64,000 bases of DNA from NCBI GenBank assembly GCA_964603985.1, contig CAZRXG010000006.1, positions 62,001 to 126,000 of the forward strand, read 5' to 3'. Shown piece after piece: positions 51,095 to 58,853 of this stretch. The notes under the pieces are model-generated. The model was not told the origin of the DNA. It did not search any database and was given only the letters and a program-made list of their open reading frames with translations. The DNA comes from CAZRXG01 sp964603985. Lineage in GTDB: Bacteria; Chloroflexota; Anaerolineae; Aggregatilineales; UBA3940. Position 1 is the first letter of the stretch. Every line of letters starts with the position of its first letter. The position numbers and the translations under genes were made by a program.

Positions 51095-51158
51095 GCCCCA
51101 ACCGGCGGGGTGCTCGTTAGGAGCGTGCCCCTGCGGTTGTGCCGATTCAAGTTGGGGC
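51095..51158 (-). promoter_or_regulatory. Rod-like RNA structure in the tkt leader
   Basis: Four stacked stems share one axis: GCCCCAAC/GTTGGGGC (51095-51102 with 51151-51158), CGGC/GCCG (51103-51106 with 51141-51144), GGGG/CCCC (51107-51110 with 51128-51131) and GCTC/GAGC (51112-51115 with 51121-51124) around a five-base loop. Unequal internal loops of 6, 9 and about 1-3 bases lie on one side. It lies between the predicted promoter and the tkt start, so it may be a cis-acting RNA control element. Confidence 0.55.
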
Positions 51159-51194
51159 ATCTGTGGTCAGACACCAAGCCCTTCCAACCTTTAT

Positions 51195-51223
51195 TGTAGA
51201 AACGACCTGGAGGATTGTCCAGC
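51195..51223 (-). promoter_or_regulatory. Promoter of the pentose phosphate operon
   Basis: On the minus strand TGGACA (51223-51218), 17 bases, TACAAT (51200-51195): ten of twelve consensus bases. Transcription would begin about 130 bases before tkt. Confidence 0.7.
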
Positions 51224-51293
51224 TTTGGGAGCAGAGAGCCGTTCGCGCGCCGCTGCGATTCGGGTGGCAGGTTTCAGAGCGCTCTTCGCAGCC

Positions 51294-53237
51294 TCACTCC
51301 GCCTCCGGGCCGTCGGTAGGTGGTGGTGCCTCGTCAGGGTCCTGGGTTGCCTCTTCGACGGCCCTGACCAACTGCTCCACACTGTAGCTGATCATGTCAA
51401 AGCCTTGCTTGGCTTCTTGCGACGTGAGGGTGCGCCCGGCGAAGAAACGCGCGTTGTGGTAGACGATCTCCAGCGTGGCGGTGAAGGCGGCATGTTCTGC
51501 CGGTATGCCGAGCAGGCGTTGCATCAATGGACAGGCGGCGTTGAGATGCAGGATGCCCTGGGTTGCCGTCTGCGTGGGATCGCGCATGCGCAGGTATTCC
51601 TCCACCAGATTGGCAATCGGCCCGCTGATCTCGCCGCCGTCGAGCGCCGCCCGTGCCTCGGCGATGTGGTCGCTGCCCGGCGGGTACACCAGGATGGCCG
51701 GGATGCTGTCCGGCTCGAAGCGCACGACGCGCGTCTGGATGCCCTGCTCGGTGTAGTAACGGGCGATCATCTCCCATTCTGGCTCAAGCTCCGATTGCTC
51801 GGCAAAGACGAAGCTGGCCCCCGGCTCCAACTGCCGCAGGTGGATGCCGGGGCGCGTGCGGGCGTAGGCTTGCAGAAACGCTTCCTCGGCAAAGCGGCTG
51901 GCGTCGATCACCACCAGCCCGCGTGCCTCGTAAAGCATCTTCTCCTGCGTCGCGCCGCGCTCCTCGACGAAGTAGTAAATGTCGCCGCCACTCGCCTCCA
52001 GGTATTCGCGCATGGTCAGGCGTCCCCGGCTGGTCTCGAACGTCACCAGGTCACACACGGACGTGAAGAACGTCGGGCTTTGCAGCGCCCAACCCTTGAT
52101 CAGGTCGTTGTGCGCGACGACGATGTTCCGCCAGACATCCGGCTGGTGCTCGGCCAGGTGTTGCAGGTGCGCGATCAGTTGTTCCTCGATGGCTCGCTGC
52201 ACCCGGTAAAACGTGTCGTCGCGCTGCACCTGCTCGCGGCTGACGGTCGGCTTCAGGATCGGGCACTCAACCACGCCGCGCACGAACTTCGCCCAGCGCG
52301 GCAGAAGCTCCCGCTCGTCGTCGGTGATGTACATCCGCCGGATGTACACCGCCACGTCGCCGTACTCCTGTATCGAGACGATCGATCCGGTCGGCACGAA
52401 CAGCACTCCGGCCAGCGGCGTGACGATCTCGTCTTGCGAGCCGTCCGGCAGCCTCACCTTTTCGACGTGGTCTTTGAGCGGGAGAACTGTCAGTGGTTCG
52501 CGTGCGCCAAAGCGCTTGCCGATGTACTGCCGATAGCCTTTATCGCCTGCGTCGCGGTGCCAGGGCGCGTCGATCACGTTGATCGGTTTTTTGCTGTGGT
52601 TCAGGTAGATCGGCACCTGAAGGAAGTCGGCGTAGGTGCGGATGGCCTCGCGGACGATGCCCTCGTTCAGCAGAAACTCGCCCGCCAGTTTGAGGTGCAG
52701 GTAGAAGGTGCTGCCCGGCTCGCCTCGCTCGGCAGGCCCCAGCGTGTAGGTTTCCTCGCCGGCGCTGACCCATCGCCAGGCCGGGCTGTCCGGCCGGTAG
52801 CTCCGGGTGATCATCACCACCCGCTCGGCGACGATGAAAGCCGACAGCAGGCCCAGCCCGAACTGGCCGATCAGCGCCAGCGCCTCCTCGCGGTTCGCGA
52901 ACTGGAGCCGCTCTCGCAGCCTGGCCGTGTAGCCGCGCCCGATGGTCGCCAGGTAGTCGTGGATTTCCTGCTCGGTCAGCCCGGAGCCGTTGTCCTGGAG
53001 GATGAACAGCCGGTTTTCCTTGTCGAGCGTGATGTCGATGCGGGGGCTGTACGTGGCGGGAGCCGGGTCTTCCGCTATCCGTCGCCGGCATGAGTCGTGC
53101 GCGTTCTGGACCATCTCGCGGAGCGCCACCTTGGGATCGGAGTAAAGGTGCTCGCTCAGCAGATTCAAAATCCCCGGCACGTGCAGGTTGATCGGGTGTG
53201 ATCGCTCGCCCCGATCGGGCTTTGGCGCGTCGGTCAT
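51294..53237 (-). CDS. htpG: Hsp90-family molecular chaperone, divergent HtpG
   Basis: 647 residues from ATG 53237 (MTDAPKPDRGE); a GTG at 53309 would add 24 residues of poor quality. The GHKL ATPase domain is clear: LLSEHLYSDPKVALREMVQNAHDSC split as LREMVQNAHD (catalytic Glu and Asn), FILQDNGSGLTEQEI (the DNGSG motif) and LIGQFGLGLLSAFIVAERV. The middle domain includes GVVECPILKPTVSREQVQRD, matching the Hsp90 catalytic loop with Arg. The stretch after ATIGRGYTARL differs from the SGT lid of classical HtpG, and the C-terminal third is divergent. ATP-dependent dimeric chaperone in the cytosol. Confidence in family is high; whether it replaces standard HtpG is unknown. Confidence 0.87.
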   Translation of the reverse strand: MTDAPKPDRGERSHPINLHVPGILNLLSEHLYSDPKVALREMVQNAHDSCRRRIAEDPAPATYSPRIDITLDKENRLFILQDNGSGLTEQEIHDYLATIGRGYTARLRERLQFANREEALALIGQFGLGLLSAFIVAERVVMITRSYRPDSPAWRWVSAGEETYTLGPAERGEPGSTFYLHLKLAGEFLLNEGIVREAIRTYADFLQVPIYLNHSKKPINVIDAPWHRDAGDKGYRQYIGKRFGAREPLTVLPLKDHVEKVRLPDGSQDEIVTPLAGVLFVPTGSIVSIQEYGDVAVYIRRMYITDDERELLPRWAKFVRGVVECPILKPTVSREQVQRDDTFYRVQRAIEEQLIAHLQHLAEHQPDVWRNIVVAHNDLIKGWALQSPTFFTSVCDLVTFETSRGRLTMREYLEASGGDIYYFVEERGATQEKMLYEARGLVVIDASRFAEEAFLQAYARTRPGIHLRQLEPGASFVFAEQSELEPEWEMIARYYTEQGIQTRVVRFEPDSIPAILVYPPGSDHIAEARAALDGGEISGPIANLVEEYLRMRDPTQTATQGILHLNAACPLMQRLLGIPAEHAAFTATLEIVYHNARFFAGRTLTSQEAKQGFDMISYSVEQLVRAVEEATQDPDEAPPPTDGPEAE

Positions 53238-53325
53238 GACGTGTACGGTCTCCCCACTACCAGCAAGATTGGCCTCGTTGCCCCCACCGATACCCGACCC
53301 GATCCCCACGTGTGGTCAGGATCAG

Positions 53326-53331
53326 AGTATA
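53326..53331 (-). promoter_or_regulatory. Candidate extended -10 promoter of htpG
   Basis: The minus strand reads TGGTATACT (TG-N-TATACT), about 90 bases before ATG 53237. No heat-shock CIRCE inverted repeat is visible nearby. Confidence 0.4.
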
Positions 53332-53478
53332 CCACACACGACATCGCATATCATTGGGCAGCCTCGACCGGCAGCCGCGCAGCGAGCGATCACCGGGTTG
53401 GGGTAGGGAGGGGAAAGCGCCATCACGCCGGGGCCTGATGCGCGTGCCCTGCGGTCAGGGCCGCCGCTTCCGCCGGAC

Positions 53479-53508
53479 TTGACTCAAACTTGAGGTGGTC
53501 TGTATACT
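53479..53508 (+). promoter_or_regulatory. Promoter of the tetR gene
   Basis: TTGACT (53479-53484), 18 bases, TATACT (53503-53508). A small inverted repeat CTCAA-AC-TTGAG (53483-53494) overlaps the -35 and may be a second regulator site. Confidence 0.7.
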
Positions 53509-53512
53509 TATT

Positions 53513-53530
53513 CTACCGACCGGTCGGTAG
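53513..53530. promoter_or_regulatory. Perfect 18-base palindromic operator
   Basis: CTACCGACCGGTCGGTAG is a perfect inverted repeat covering the expected transcription start, 12 bases before the tetR ATG. The ACCGACCGGTCGGT core is typical of TetR-family operators, so the encoded regulator probably represses itself, and perhaps the following dehydrogenase genes by read-through. Confidence 0.8.
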
Positions 53531-53542
53531 GGAACGAGGCAG

Positions 53543-54115
53543 ATGTCAAAAGTCAGCCGCCAGGACATTATCGAGGCAGCCGTACAGCTTTTCAATCGCA
53601 ACGGCTACCATGCCACCTCGATGCAGGACATTGCCCGCGCTGTGGCCATCAAGAAGCCCAGCCTGTATCACCACTTCGATAGCAAAGAGGCGATCCTCCG
53701 CACCATCCTTGAATTGGGGATGGATCAGATCATCGCCGACCTTGAGGTGATTGTGGCCTCCGATCAGGAGTGCGTTGCCAAGCTGCGGGCGGCCATCCAC
53801 GCCCATGCCCGGATCATCGCCGGTAACCCGGAGGGAGCCGCCGTTTTCCTGCGCGAAGATCGGGGCCTCGGCGAGGACTACCGGCGGTGGTATCTCACCA
53901 AGCGCGATCACGTTGAGGGCCTCTATCGCGGCATTGTGAGACAGGGCGTGGAGGAAGGATACTTCCGCGACACTGACGTGGCGATCACCGTTCACGCCCT
54001 GCTGGGGATGGTCAACTGGATGACGCGCTGGTATCGCCCGGAGGGGCGTCTCAGCGCCGTGCAGATCGCCGACCTGTTTACCGACCTGTTCTGCAAGGGT
54101 CTGCTGGACGAGTAG
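53543..54115 (+). CDS. TetR/AcrR-family transcriptional regulator
   Basis: 190 residues. The N-terminal helix-turn-helix is typical: IIEAAVQLFNRNGYHATSMQ and KKPSLYHHFDSKEAI (about 34-50). The C-terminal ligand domain has GNPEGAAVFLREDRGLGEDY and TVHALLGMVNWMTRWYRPEG, a pattern seen in TetR regulators of fatty-acid or acyl-CoA metabolism. ACGAGG lies upstream. It sits directly upstream of two acyl-CoA dehydrogenase genes in the same direction, 95 bases apart, so control of acyl-CoA breakdown, relieved by an acyl-CoA ligand, is likely. Confidence 0.92.
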   Translation: MSKVSRQDIIEAAVQLFNRNGYHATSMQDIARAVAIKKPSLYHHFDSKEAILRTILELGMDQIIADLEVIVASDQECVAKLRAAIHAHARIIAGNPEGAAVFLREDRGLGEDYRRWYLTKRDHVEGLYRGIVRQGVEEGYFRDTDVAITVHALLGMVNWMTRWYRPEGRLSAVQIADLFTDLFCKGLLDE

Positions 54116-54210
54116 AAGGAGCCGCCCTGCCGGGAACATTGACGCAGTGTCCCATTGTGCAGGCATTTTTGGGATGAACCCCAAGCAAGCTGTCTGGTGG
54201 AGGAGTGATT

Positions 54211-55311
54211 ATGATTGAATTTACCCCCACTGATGAACAAAGAATGCTGATCGATGCAATCCACCGCTACGCCGAGCAAGACATCCGCAAGGTCGCCCAC
54301 GACGCCGACGAGGACAGCGACGCTCCCGCCTCGGTCATCGCGAAGGGGTGGGAGCTTGGTATTTTGCCCGGCCTGATCCCGGAAGAGTACGGCGGGTACG
54401 CCGAAGGCCCCGGCGCGGTCACCGGTGTGCTGGCGCTCGAAGAGATGGCCTGGGGCGACCTCGCCATCACGCTTGGGCTGTGGACGCCCGCCCTGTTCGC
54501 GCTGCCCGTTCTGATCGGCGGCACCGAGGAGCAGAAGAAGCGCTACCTGCCTGCCTTCTGCGACGCCGACCGCCCGATCATGACCGCTGCTCTGATTGAG
54601 CCGAGCGTCACCTTTGACCCCTGGCGGCCATCCACGACCGCCACCCGGCAGAACGGGAAGGTTGTGCTGGAGGGCGAGAAGTACTACGTCCCCCTGGCCG
54701 CCGACGCCGCGCGGATGATCGTCTACGCCTCCGACAGCGAGACCGGCAAGGTGGACGGCTACGTCGTCGAGCAGGACGCCCAGGGACTTGAGATCGGCGA
54801 GCGCAACCTGTTGATGGGCATCCGCGCCCTGCCGACCTACCAGGTCAAGCTCTCCGGCGTGACCGTCGACGCCGAGGACTGCCTGGGCGGCGAGGAGGGC
54901 ACCGACTATGCTGCCATCCTGAACCGCAGCCGCATTGCGTTGGGCGCGATGGCGGTCGGCGTCTCGCGTGCCTCGTTCGAGTACGCCCGCGATTACGCCA
55001 AGGAGCGTGTGCAGTTCGGCGTGCCCGTCGCGACCAAGCAGGCCGTGGCCTTCCGGCTGGCCGACATGGCTATCGAGGTCGATGCCGCCCGCCTGCTGGT
55101 GTGGGAGGCTGCCTGGCAGGTTGACCAGGAGCAGGCCGCCACCCAGGCCGCCACGCTCGTCAAGCACTACGCCAACAAGACGGCCATGTTCGTCACCGAT
55201 TCGGGCGTCCAGACGCTGGGCGGCTACGGCTACATTCGCGAGTATCCCGCCGAGCGCTGGCTGCGCAACGCGCGCGGCTTTGCCACCTTCGATGGGCTGG
55301 CTATCGTTTAG
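54211..55311 (+). CDS. Acyl-CoA dehydrogenase family protein lacking the catalytic Glu
   Basis: 366 residues from ATG 54211, with GGAGGAG upstream. The ACAD fold is clear: FTPTDEQRMLIDAIHRYAEQD at the start in pieces, the LPGLIPEEYGGYAEG segment, RASFEYARDYAKERVQFGVP, and DSGVQTLGGYGYIREYPAERW. Two things differ from normal. The flavin loop TEPxAGSD is absent (the region reads AALIEPSVTFDPW), and where the catalytic YEG/Glu should be it reads TFDGLAIV and the protein ends (Asp361), about 15 residues short. In mycobacterial heteromeric ACADs one subunit lacks key residues in this way. It probably forms a complex with the next gene product. Confidence 0.88.
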   Translation: MIEFTPTDEQRMLIDAIHRYAEQDIRKVAHDADEDSDAPASVIAKGWELGILPGLIPEEYGGYAEGPGAVTGVLALEEMAWGDLAITLGLWTPALFALPVLIGGTEEQKKRYLPAFCDADRPIMTAALIEPSVTFDPWRPSTTATRQNGKVVLEGEKYYVPLAADAARMIVYASDSETGKVDGYVVEQDAQGLEIGERNLLMGIRALPTYQVKLSGVTVDAEDCLGGEEGTDYAAILNRSRIALGAMAVGVSRASFEYARDYAKERVQFGVPVATKQAVAFRLADMAIEVDAARLLVWEAAWQVDQEQAATQAATLVKHYANKTAMFVTDSGVQTLGGYGYIREYPAERWLRNARGFATFDGLAIV

Positions 55312-55344
55312 GGGAAGCCGGTTGAGCGGAAGAGGAGTTGGGAC

Positions 55345-56631
55345 ATGATTGACTTCAGCCTGCCTGATAAACTGAAAGCGCAGTTGCAGATGACCGAGTT
55401 CGTCGCCAAGCAGGTCATGCGGCCCAAGGCCCGCTACCTCGACGAGCACGAGCACGAGCGCCCGATGGAGTACGTCAAGACCATGTGGCCGGTGATGGCC
55501 GATATGCAGAAGCGGTCGCTTGAGCGGGTGCGCCGCAAGGCCGAGGAGGCCGCCGCCGGGGAGAAGCCCGAAAAAGAGAAGAAAGGCCCCAGCACGTATT
55601 ACATCGGCATGATGCACATGATCGAGCTGCTGTCCTGGGGCGATGTGGCCCAGTATCTATGCACGCCGTCGGGCATGCTGGGTGCCACGGCCATCGAGGC
55701 GGTTGGCACGCCTGAGCAGCAGGAGCGCTTCCTGAGCCGCTTCGCCGACTCGAAAGCTGAGCCTGCCTGGGGCGCGATGGCGATGACCGAGCCGGGCGCC
55801 GGGTCGGATACGTCGGCCATCTCGACCACCGCCACGCTCGACGAGGAGACCAACGAGTGGGTGCTCAACGGCGAGAAGATCTTCTGCACCGGCGGCAAGC
55901 TGGCGCTGGACGAGTCGAACGGTCTGGTCGTCGTGTGGGCCACCGTCGATAAGAGCGCGAGGCGCGCCGGGATGAAGTCGTTCATCGTTGAGGCGGGCAC
56001 GCCCGGCGTCACCGTCACCAAGCAGGAGATCAAGCACGGCATCCGCGCCAGCGACACCGCCTCTATCGTCTTCGATGATGCTCGCATCCCCTACGATAAC
56101 ATCCTGGGCAGCCCGGAGGTTCGCAAGCGTGACCCCAGCAGCAAGAAGGGCTTCAAGGGCGCGATGAAGACTTTCGATGCCTCGCGCCCGATTGTCGCCG
56201 CGTCGGCGGTCGGTGTCGCCCGCGCTGTGCTGGAGCTGACCAAGGAGAAGCTCGCCGAGGCGGGGATCGAGATCCGCTACGACGCACCGCCGCACGAGCT
56301 GACCGCCGTCGAGCGCGACGTTATTGACATGGAAGCCGAGCTAAAAGCGACCTGGCTGCTCACTCTGCGTGCCGGGGCGATGATGGATCACCGCGAGCCG
56401 AACGCGCTTGAGTCGAGCATGTGCAAGTGCAAGGCCGGGCGCAGCGGCACCGAGATTGCCCAGAAGTGCGTCGAGATCCTCGGCCCGCTGGGCTACAGCC
56501 GTGAGTGGCTGGTCGAGAAGCTGATGCGCGACGCCAAGATCGCCGACCTTTACGAGGGCACGCGCGAGATCAACCAGTTGATCGTCGCCCGCCAGGTCCT
56601 GAACTACCGGTCGAGCGAGCTGCCTGCGTAG
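55345..56631 (+). CDS. Acyl-CoA dehydrogenase, catalytically complete subunit
   Basis: 428 residues, 33 bases after the previous gene, with GAGGAG upstream. AMTEPGAGSDTSAI is the flavin-binding loop, VLNGEKIFCTGG the following strand, and KIADLYEGTREINQLIVAR carries the catalytic Glu near residue 409. An unusual Lys/Glu insertion (EEAAAGEKPEKEKKGPSTYY) lies around 68-88. Acts on an acyl-CoA, introducing the 2,3 double bond with FAD and an electron-transfer flavoprotein. With the preceding subunit it likely forms an alpha2beta2-type enzyme; the substrate may be branched or bulky. Confidence 0.93.
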   Translation: MIDFSLPDKLKAQLQMTEFVAKQVMRPKARYLDEHEHERPMEYVKTMWPVMADMQKRSLERVRRKAEEAAAGEKPEKEKKGPSTYYIGMMHMIELLSWGDVAQYLCTPSGMLGATAIEAVGTPEQQERFLSRFADSKAEPAWGAMAMTEPGAGSDTSAISTTATLDEETNEWVLNGEKIFCTGGKLALDESNGLVVVWATVDKSARRAGMKSFIVEAGTPGVTVTKQEIKHGIRASDTASIVFDDARIPYDNILGSPEVRKRDPSSKKGFKGAMKTFDASRPIVAASAVGVARAVLELTKEKLAEAGIEIRYDAPPHELTAVERDVIDMEAELKATWLLTLRAGAMMDHREPNALESSMCKCKAGRSGTEIAQKCVEILGPLGYSREWLVEKLMRDAKIADLYEGTREINQLIVARQVLNYRSSELPA

Positions 56632-56654
56632 CAGCGGTATCACCGTAAAAGGCG

Positions 56655-56685
56655 AAGGGCGGGATCGACTCCCGCCCTTTGTGCT
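56655..56685. terminator. Terminator between convergent operons
   Basis: AAGGGCGGGA (56655-56664) pairs with TCCCGCCCTT (56670-56679) with a five-base loop; T-rich bases follow on the plus strand and TTTT lies beyond on the minus strand (56647-56650 read as AAAA on plus). Likely bidirectional, serving the dehydrogenase pair and the MFS gene. Confidence 0.8.
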
Positions 56686-56710
56686 TTGATCTGCCGGGGC
56701 CGGTCGAGTG

Positions 56711-57931
56711 CTACGCCGCCGCCTCTTCCACCGCCGGGGCTGCGAGGTGCGGCGCGAGCCGGAACATGCCCCACGCAATCGGGAACACGATCACGTTGAT
56801 CCCGGCCAGCAGCCAGAACACCGCCGCAAAGCCGATGTTGTCCGTCAGGCCGGTCGCCACGCCCTCGCCGATGGCCGTCCCGACGTTGGACAGCGCCATC
56901 ATCAGCGCGAACATCGAGGCCGCGATGCGCGTGTCGGCCACGCCCATCGCCAGCGCGACGAACACCGTCTCCTGGAAGCCCCAGGCGATGCCCCATATCA
57001 CACCCAGCGCCAGCAGCGCGTTGACGCTCCGCGCCGCGCCGATCAGCGCCGCCGCGATGGAGATCAGCACCAGCGCGCCGTAGGTGCTCTCCCGGCGTCC
57101 CAGCCGGTCGATGAGCAGCCCACCTGCCACCGCGCCGATGGCGGCCCCGACCCCGCGCAGCGCGCCGTAGGTGCCCAGCAGCGTCTCCGGAGCGCCGAAG
57201 GACTCGCTCATGAAGTACGTCACCAGCCCGTCGACGCCGAACGACACAATCGAATACACGATGGCGTAGGCCGCAAAGACCATAAAGGGTGGCTTGAGCA
57301 GCGCAGCGAAGGCGCTCCATTCGAACTGCCGGGTCTCGGTGCGTTGCTCAGGCTCATGTGCCTGGACGACCAGGGGGATGGGGATCAGCATACAGGCCGC
57401 GATGATCAGGAACACAACCCGGTATCCCCACGCGACCACCAGCAATCCAAACACCAGCGACAGGATGATGAAGCCCAGCGCCCGTCCCCCGACCATCGTC
57501 CCCTGGACGCTGCCCTGCTCGTTCCTGGGCGTGATGTCGATAGCCAGTCCGTCGGTCGTCGAGTCGAACAGCGTCACGCTGAAGGAGCCGGTGACGACCA
57601 GCGCCGCAAACAGCATGAAGCGGCTGCCGGGCGAGACGAAGGCTGCACCGCCGAAGGCCAGCGCGGCCAGCAGCAGGCCGAGCAGCATATACGGCTTGCG
57701 GTGGCCCATCCCGAAGAGGTTGAACCGGTCGCTTGCCATGCCGATGAATATCTTGATGATGAAGGGCACCAGCAGAATACTCGTCAGCAGGCCGATCACG
57801 TCAGCGTCAATGTTGAAGCCGTCCAGATAGGGCTTCTGGAAGGTGCGGAAGTAGGCCAGCGCCGACCCCTGCACGAAGTACAGCAGGCCGAACATCGTCA
57901 AGCGGAACCAGCGGGAGCGCGATGCCGCCAC
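56711..57931 (-). CDS. MFS transporter
   Basis: 406 residues with 12 predicted helices. FNIDADVIGLLTSILLVPFIIKIFIG leads to MASDRFNLFGMGHRKPYML, the MFS loop 2-3 motif, and the second half repeats it with GGLLIDRLGRRESTYGAL. The opening FGLLYFVQGSALAYFRTFQKPYL resembles PAT/AmpG or folate-biopterin transporter-like members. Substrate unknown. It follows the MaoC pair by 46 bases on the same strand, so a metabolite linked to acyl-CoA metabolism is possible but unproven. Confidence 0.88.
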   Translation of the reverse strand: MAASRSRWFRLTMFGLLYFVQGSALAYFRTFQKPYLDGFNIDADVIGLLTSILLVPFIIKIFIGMASDRFNLFGMGHRKPYMLLGLLLAALAFGGAAFVSPGSRFMLFAALVVTGSFSVTLFDSTTDGLAIDITPRNEQGSVQGTMVGGRALGFIILSLVFGLLVVAWGYRVVFLIIAACMLIPIPLVVQAHEPEQRTETRQFEWSAFAALLKPPFMVFAAYAIVYSIVSFGVDGLVTYFMSESFGAPETLLGTYGALRGVGAAIGAVAGGLLIDRLGRRESTYGALVLISIAAALIGAARSVNALLALGVIWGIAWGFQETVFVALAMGVADTRIAASMFALMMALSNVGTAIGEGVATGLTDNIGFAAVFWLLAGINVIVFPIAWGMFRLAPHLAAPAVEEAAA

Positions 57932-57977
57932 GCGATACCTCCTGTGGTGAGTTGGAGAGTGATAGGTAATCCGGCTG

Positions 57978-58406
57978 TCACGCCTCGCGCCTGGGCAGCG
58001 CGACCGTGAAGTTCCCTTTCAGCTTGAGCGAGTCGTCCGTCCCCTTGACCGTCAGCCTGCCCAGGGCCAGCGCCTCGCCGCCTTCTTCGTCTTTTTTGGT
58101 GATCCGCCCCCGGCAGACGACCGTCTCGCCCGGCGCGGTCATCCCACTGAAGCGCACTTTGAACTGCCGCACCGACCCGGCCCCCGCCCAGTCGGTCAGC
58201 AGCTGCCCGGCAAAGGCCATGATCAGCATCCCGTGCGCGATGATGCCGTCCAGCCCCACCGATTTAGCCACGTCGGGCACGGTGTGGATCGGGTTGAAGT
58301 CGCCCGACGCGCCCGAATAACGCACCAGCTGCGTCGCCGTGACCGGCCCCTTGCTCAGTTCCGGCAGTTCGTCGCCGACGTTCACGTCCTCAAAGTAGAC
58401 CGTCAT
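57978..58406 (-). CDS. MaoC-type hydratase/dehydratase subunit (catalytic)
   Basis: 142 residues of one hot-dog fold. YSGASGDFNPIHTVPDVAKS and LDGIIAHGMLIMAFAGQLL form the R-hydratase signature, with Asp and His of the active site. It overlaps the preceding gene by four bases (ATGA). The pair resembles HadB (this gene) and HadA (58403-58828) of mycobacterial fatty-acid hydratases, where only one chain has the catalytic residues. Hydrates enoyl-CoA or dehydrates hydroxyacyl-CoA/ACP. Confidence 0.9.
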   Translation of the reverse strand: MTVYFEDVNVGDELPELSKGPVTATQLVRYSGASGDFNPIHTVPDVAKSVGLDGIIAHGMLIMAFAGQLLTDWAGAGSVRQFKVRFSGMTAPGETVVCRGRITKKDEEGGEALALGRLTVKGTDDSLKLKGNFTVALPRREA

Positions 58407-58828
58407 GCCTCCTCCTCCCCGCGCACGATGACCAGCGCCCGCTCCTTGAGCACCGCCTCACCGTCCTGGTTTTCGTACTCCGTCGCCAGCTCCATGAAGT
58501 CCAGGCCGCCCCTGGTGTAGATGTTCGCGACGCGCAGCTCGCCCGTCACCGTGTCGCCGACGTGGATCGGGGCCAGATATTCGTATTCCTGCTCGGTGTG
58601 CAGCACGTTCCGGATCTCGATGTCCAGCTCTTGCAGCGCGTCCTGTAGTTTCAGGCCGCCCCAGAAGGTGAAGGTAATCGGGAACGTCGGCGGCAGCGGC
58701 GGGTCATCGACCTCGTAGGCCGGGTTGTCGTCGCCAATCGCCAGCAGGAACTCGCGCACTTTGCCCCGCTCGACGGTGTAGCTGAAGGGTGGAAAGACCT
58801 TTCCTTTGTGTGCCGGATCGACCATCAT
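58403..58828 (-). CDS. MaoC-like partner subunit (hot-dog fold, FAS1-DH type)
   Basis: 141 residues. Hot-dog fold with KVFPPFSYTVERGKVREFLLAIGDDNP at the start in segments, then LAPIHVGDTVTGELRVANIY. The GDxNPxH active-site His seen in the partner is missing here (it reads GDDNPAYEVDD), so it is probably the substrate-binding rather than the catalytic chain. Translationally coupled with the next gene, so a heterodimer is likely. Start could be either of two adjacent ATGs. Confidence 0.88.
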   Translation of the reverse strand: MMVDPAHKGKVFPPFSYTVERGKVREFLLAIGDDNPAYEVDDPPLPPTFPITFTFWGGLKLQDALQELDIEIRNVLHTEQEYEYLAPIHVGDTVTGELRVANIYTRGGLDFMELATEYENQDGEAVLKERALVIVRGEEEA

Positions 58829-58853
58829 TTCCTCCTTTGGTGTGTAGTCGGCA

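Larger units (their letters stand above)
53238..53542. other. Divergent regulatory region between htpG and tetR
   Basis: 305 bases without a gene. It contains an extended -10 box for htpG on the minus strand (53331-53326), and the promoter and operator for tetR (53479-53530). Nothing else recognisable. Confidence 0.6.

Noticed and set aside
51095..51158. Possible tRNA in the tkt leader
   Set aside because: The outer stem looks like an acceptor arm and a TTCAA word is present, but no five-base T-stem or anticodon arm can be formed.
51081..53093. A 670-codon plus-strand frame
   Set aside because: Antisense to the Hsp90 gene, whose ATPase motifs are unmistakable.
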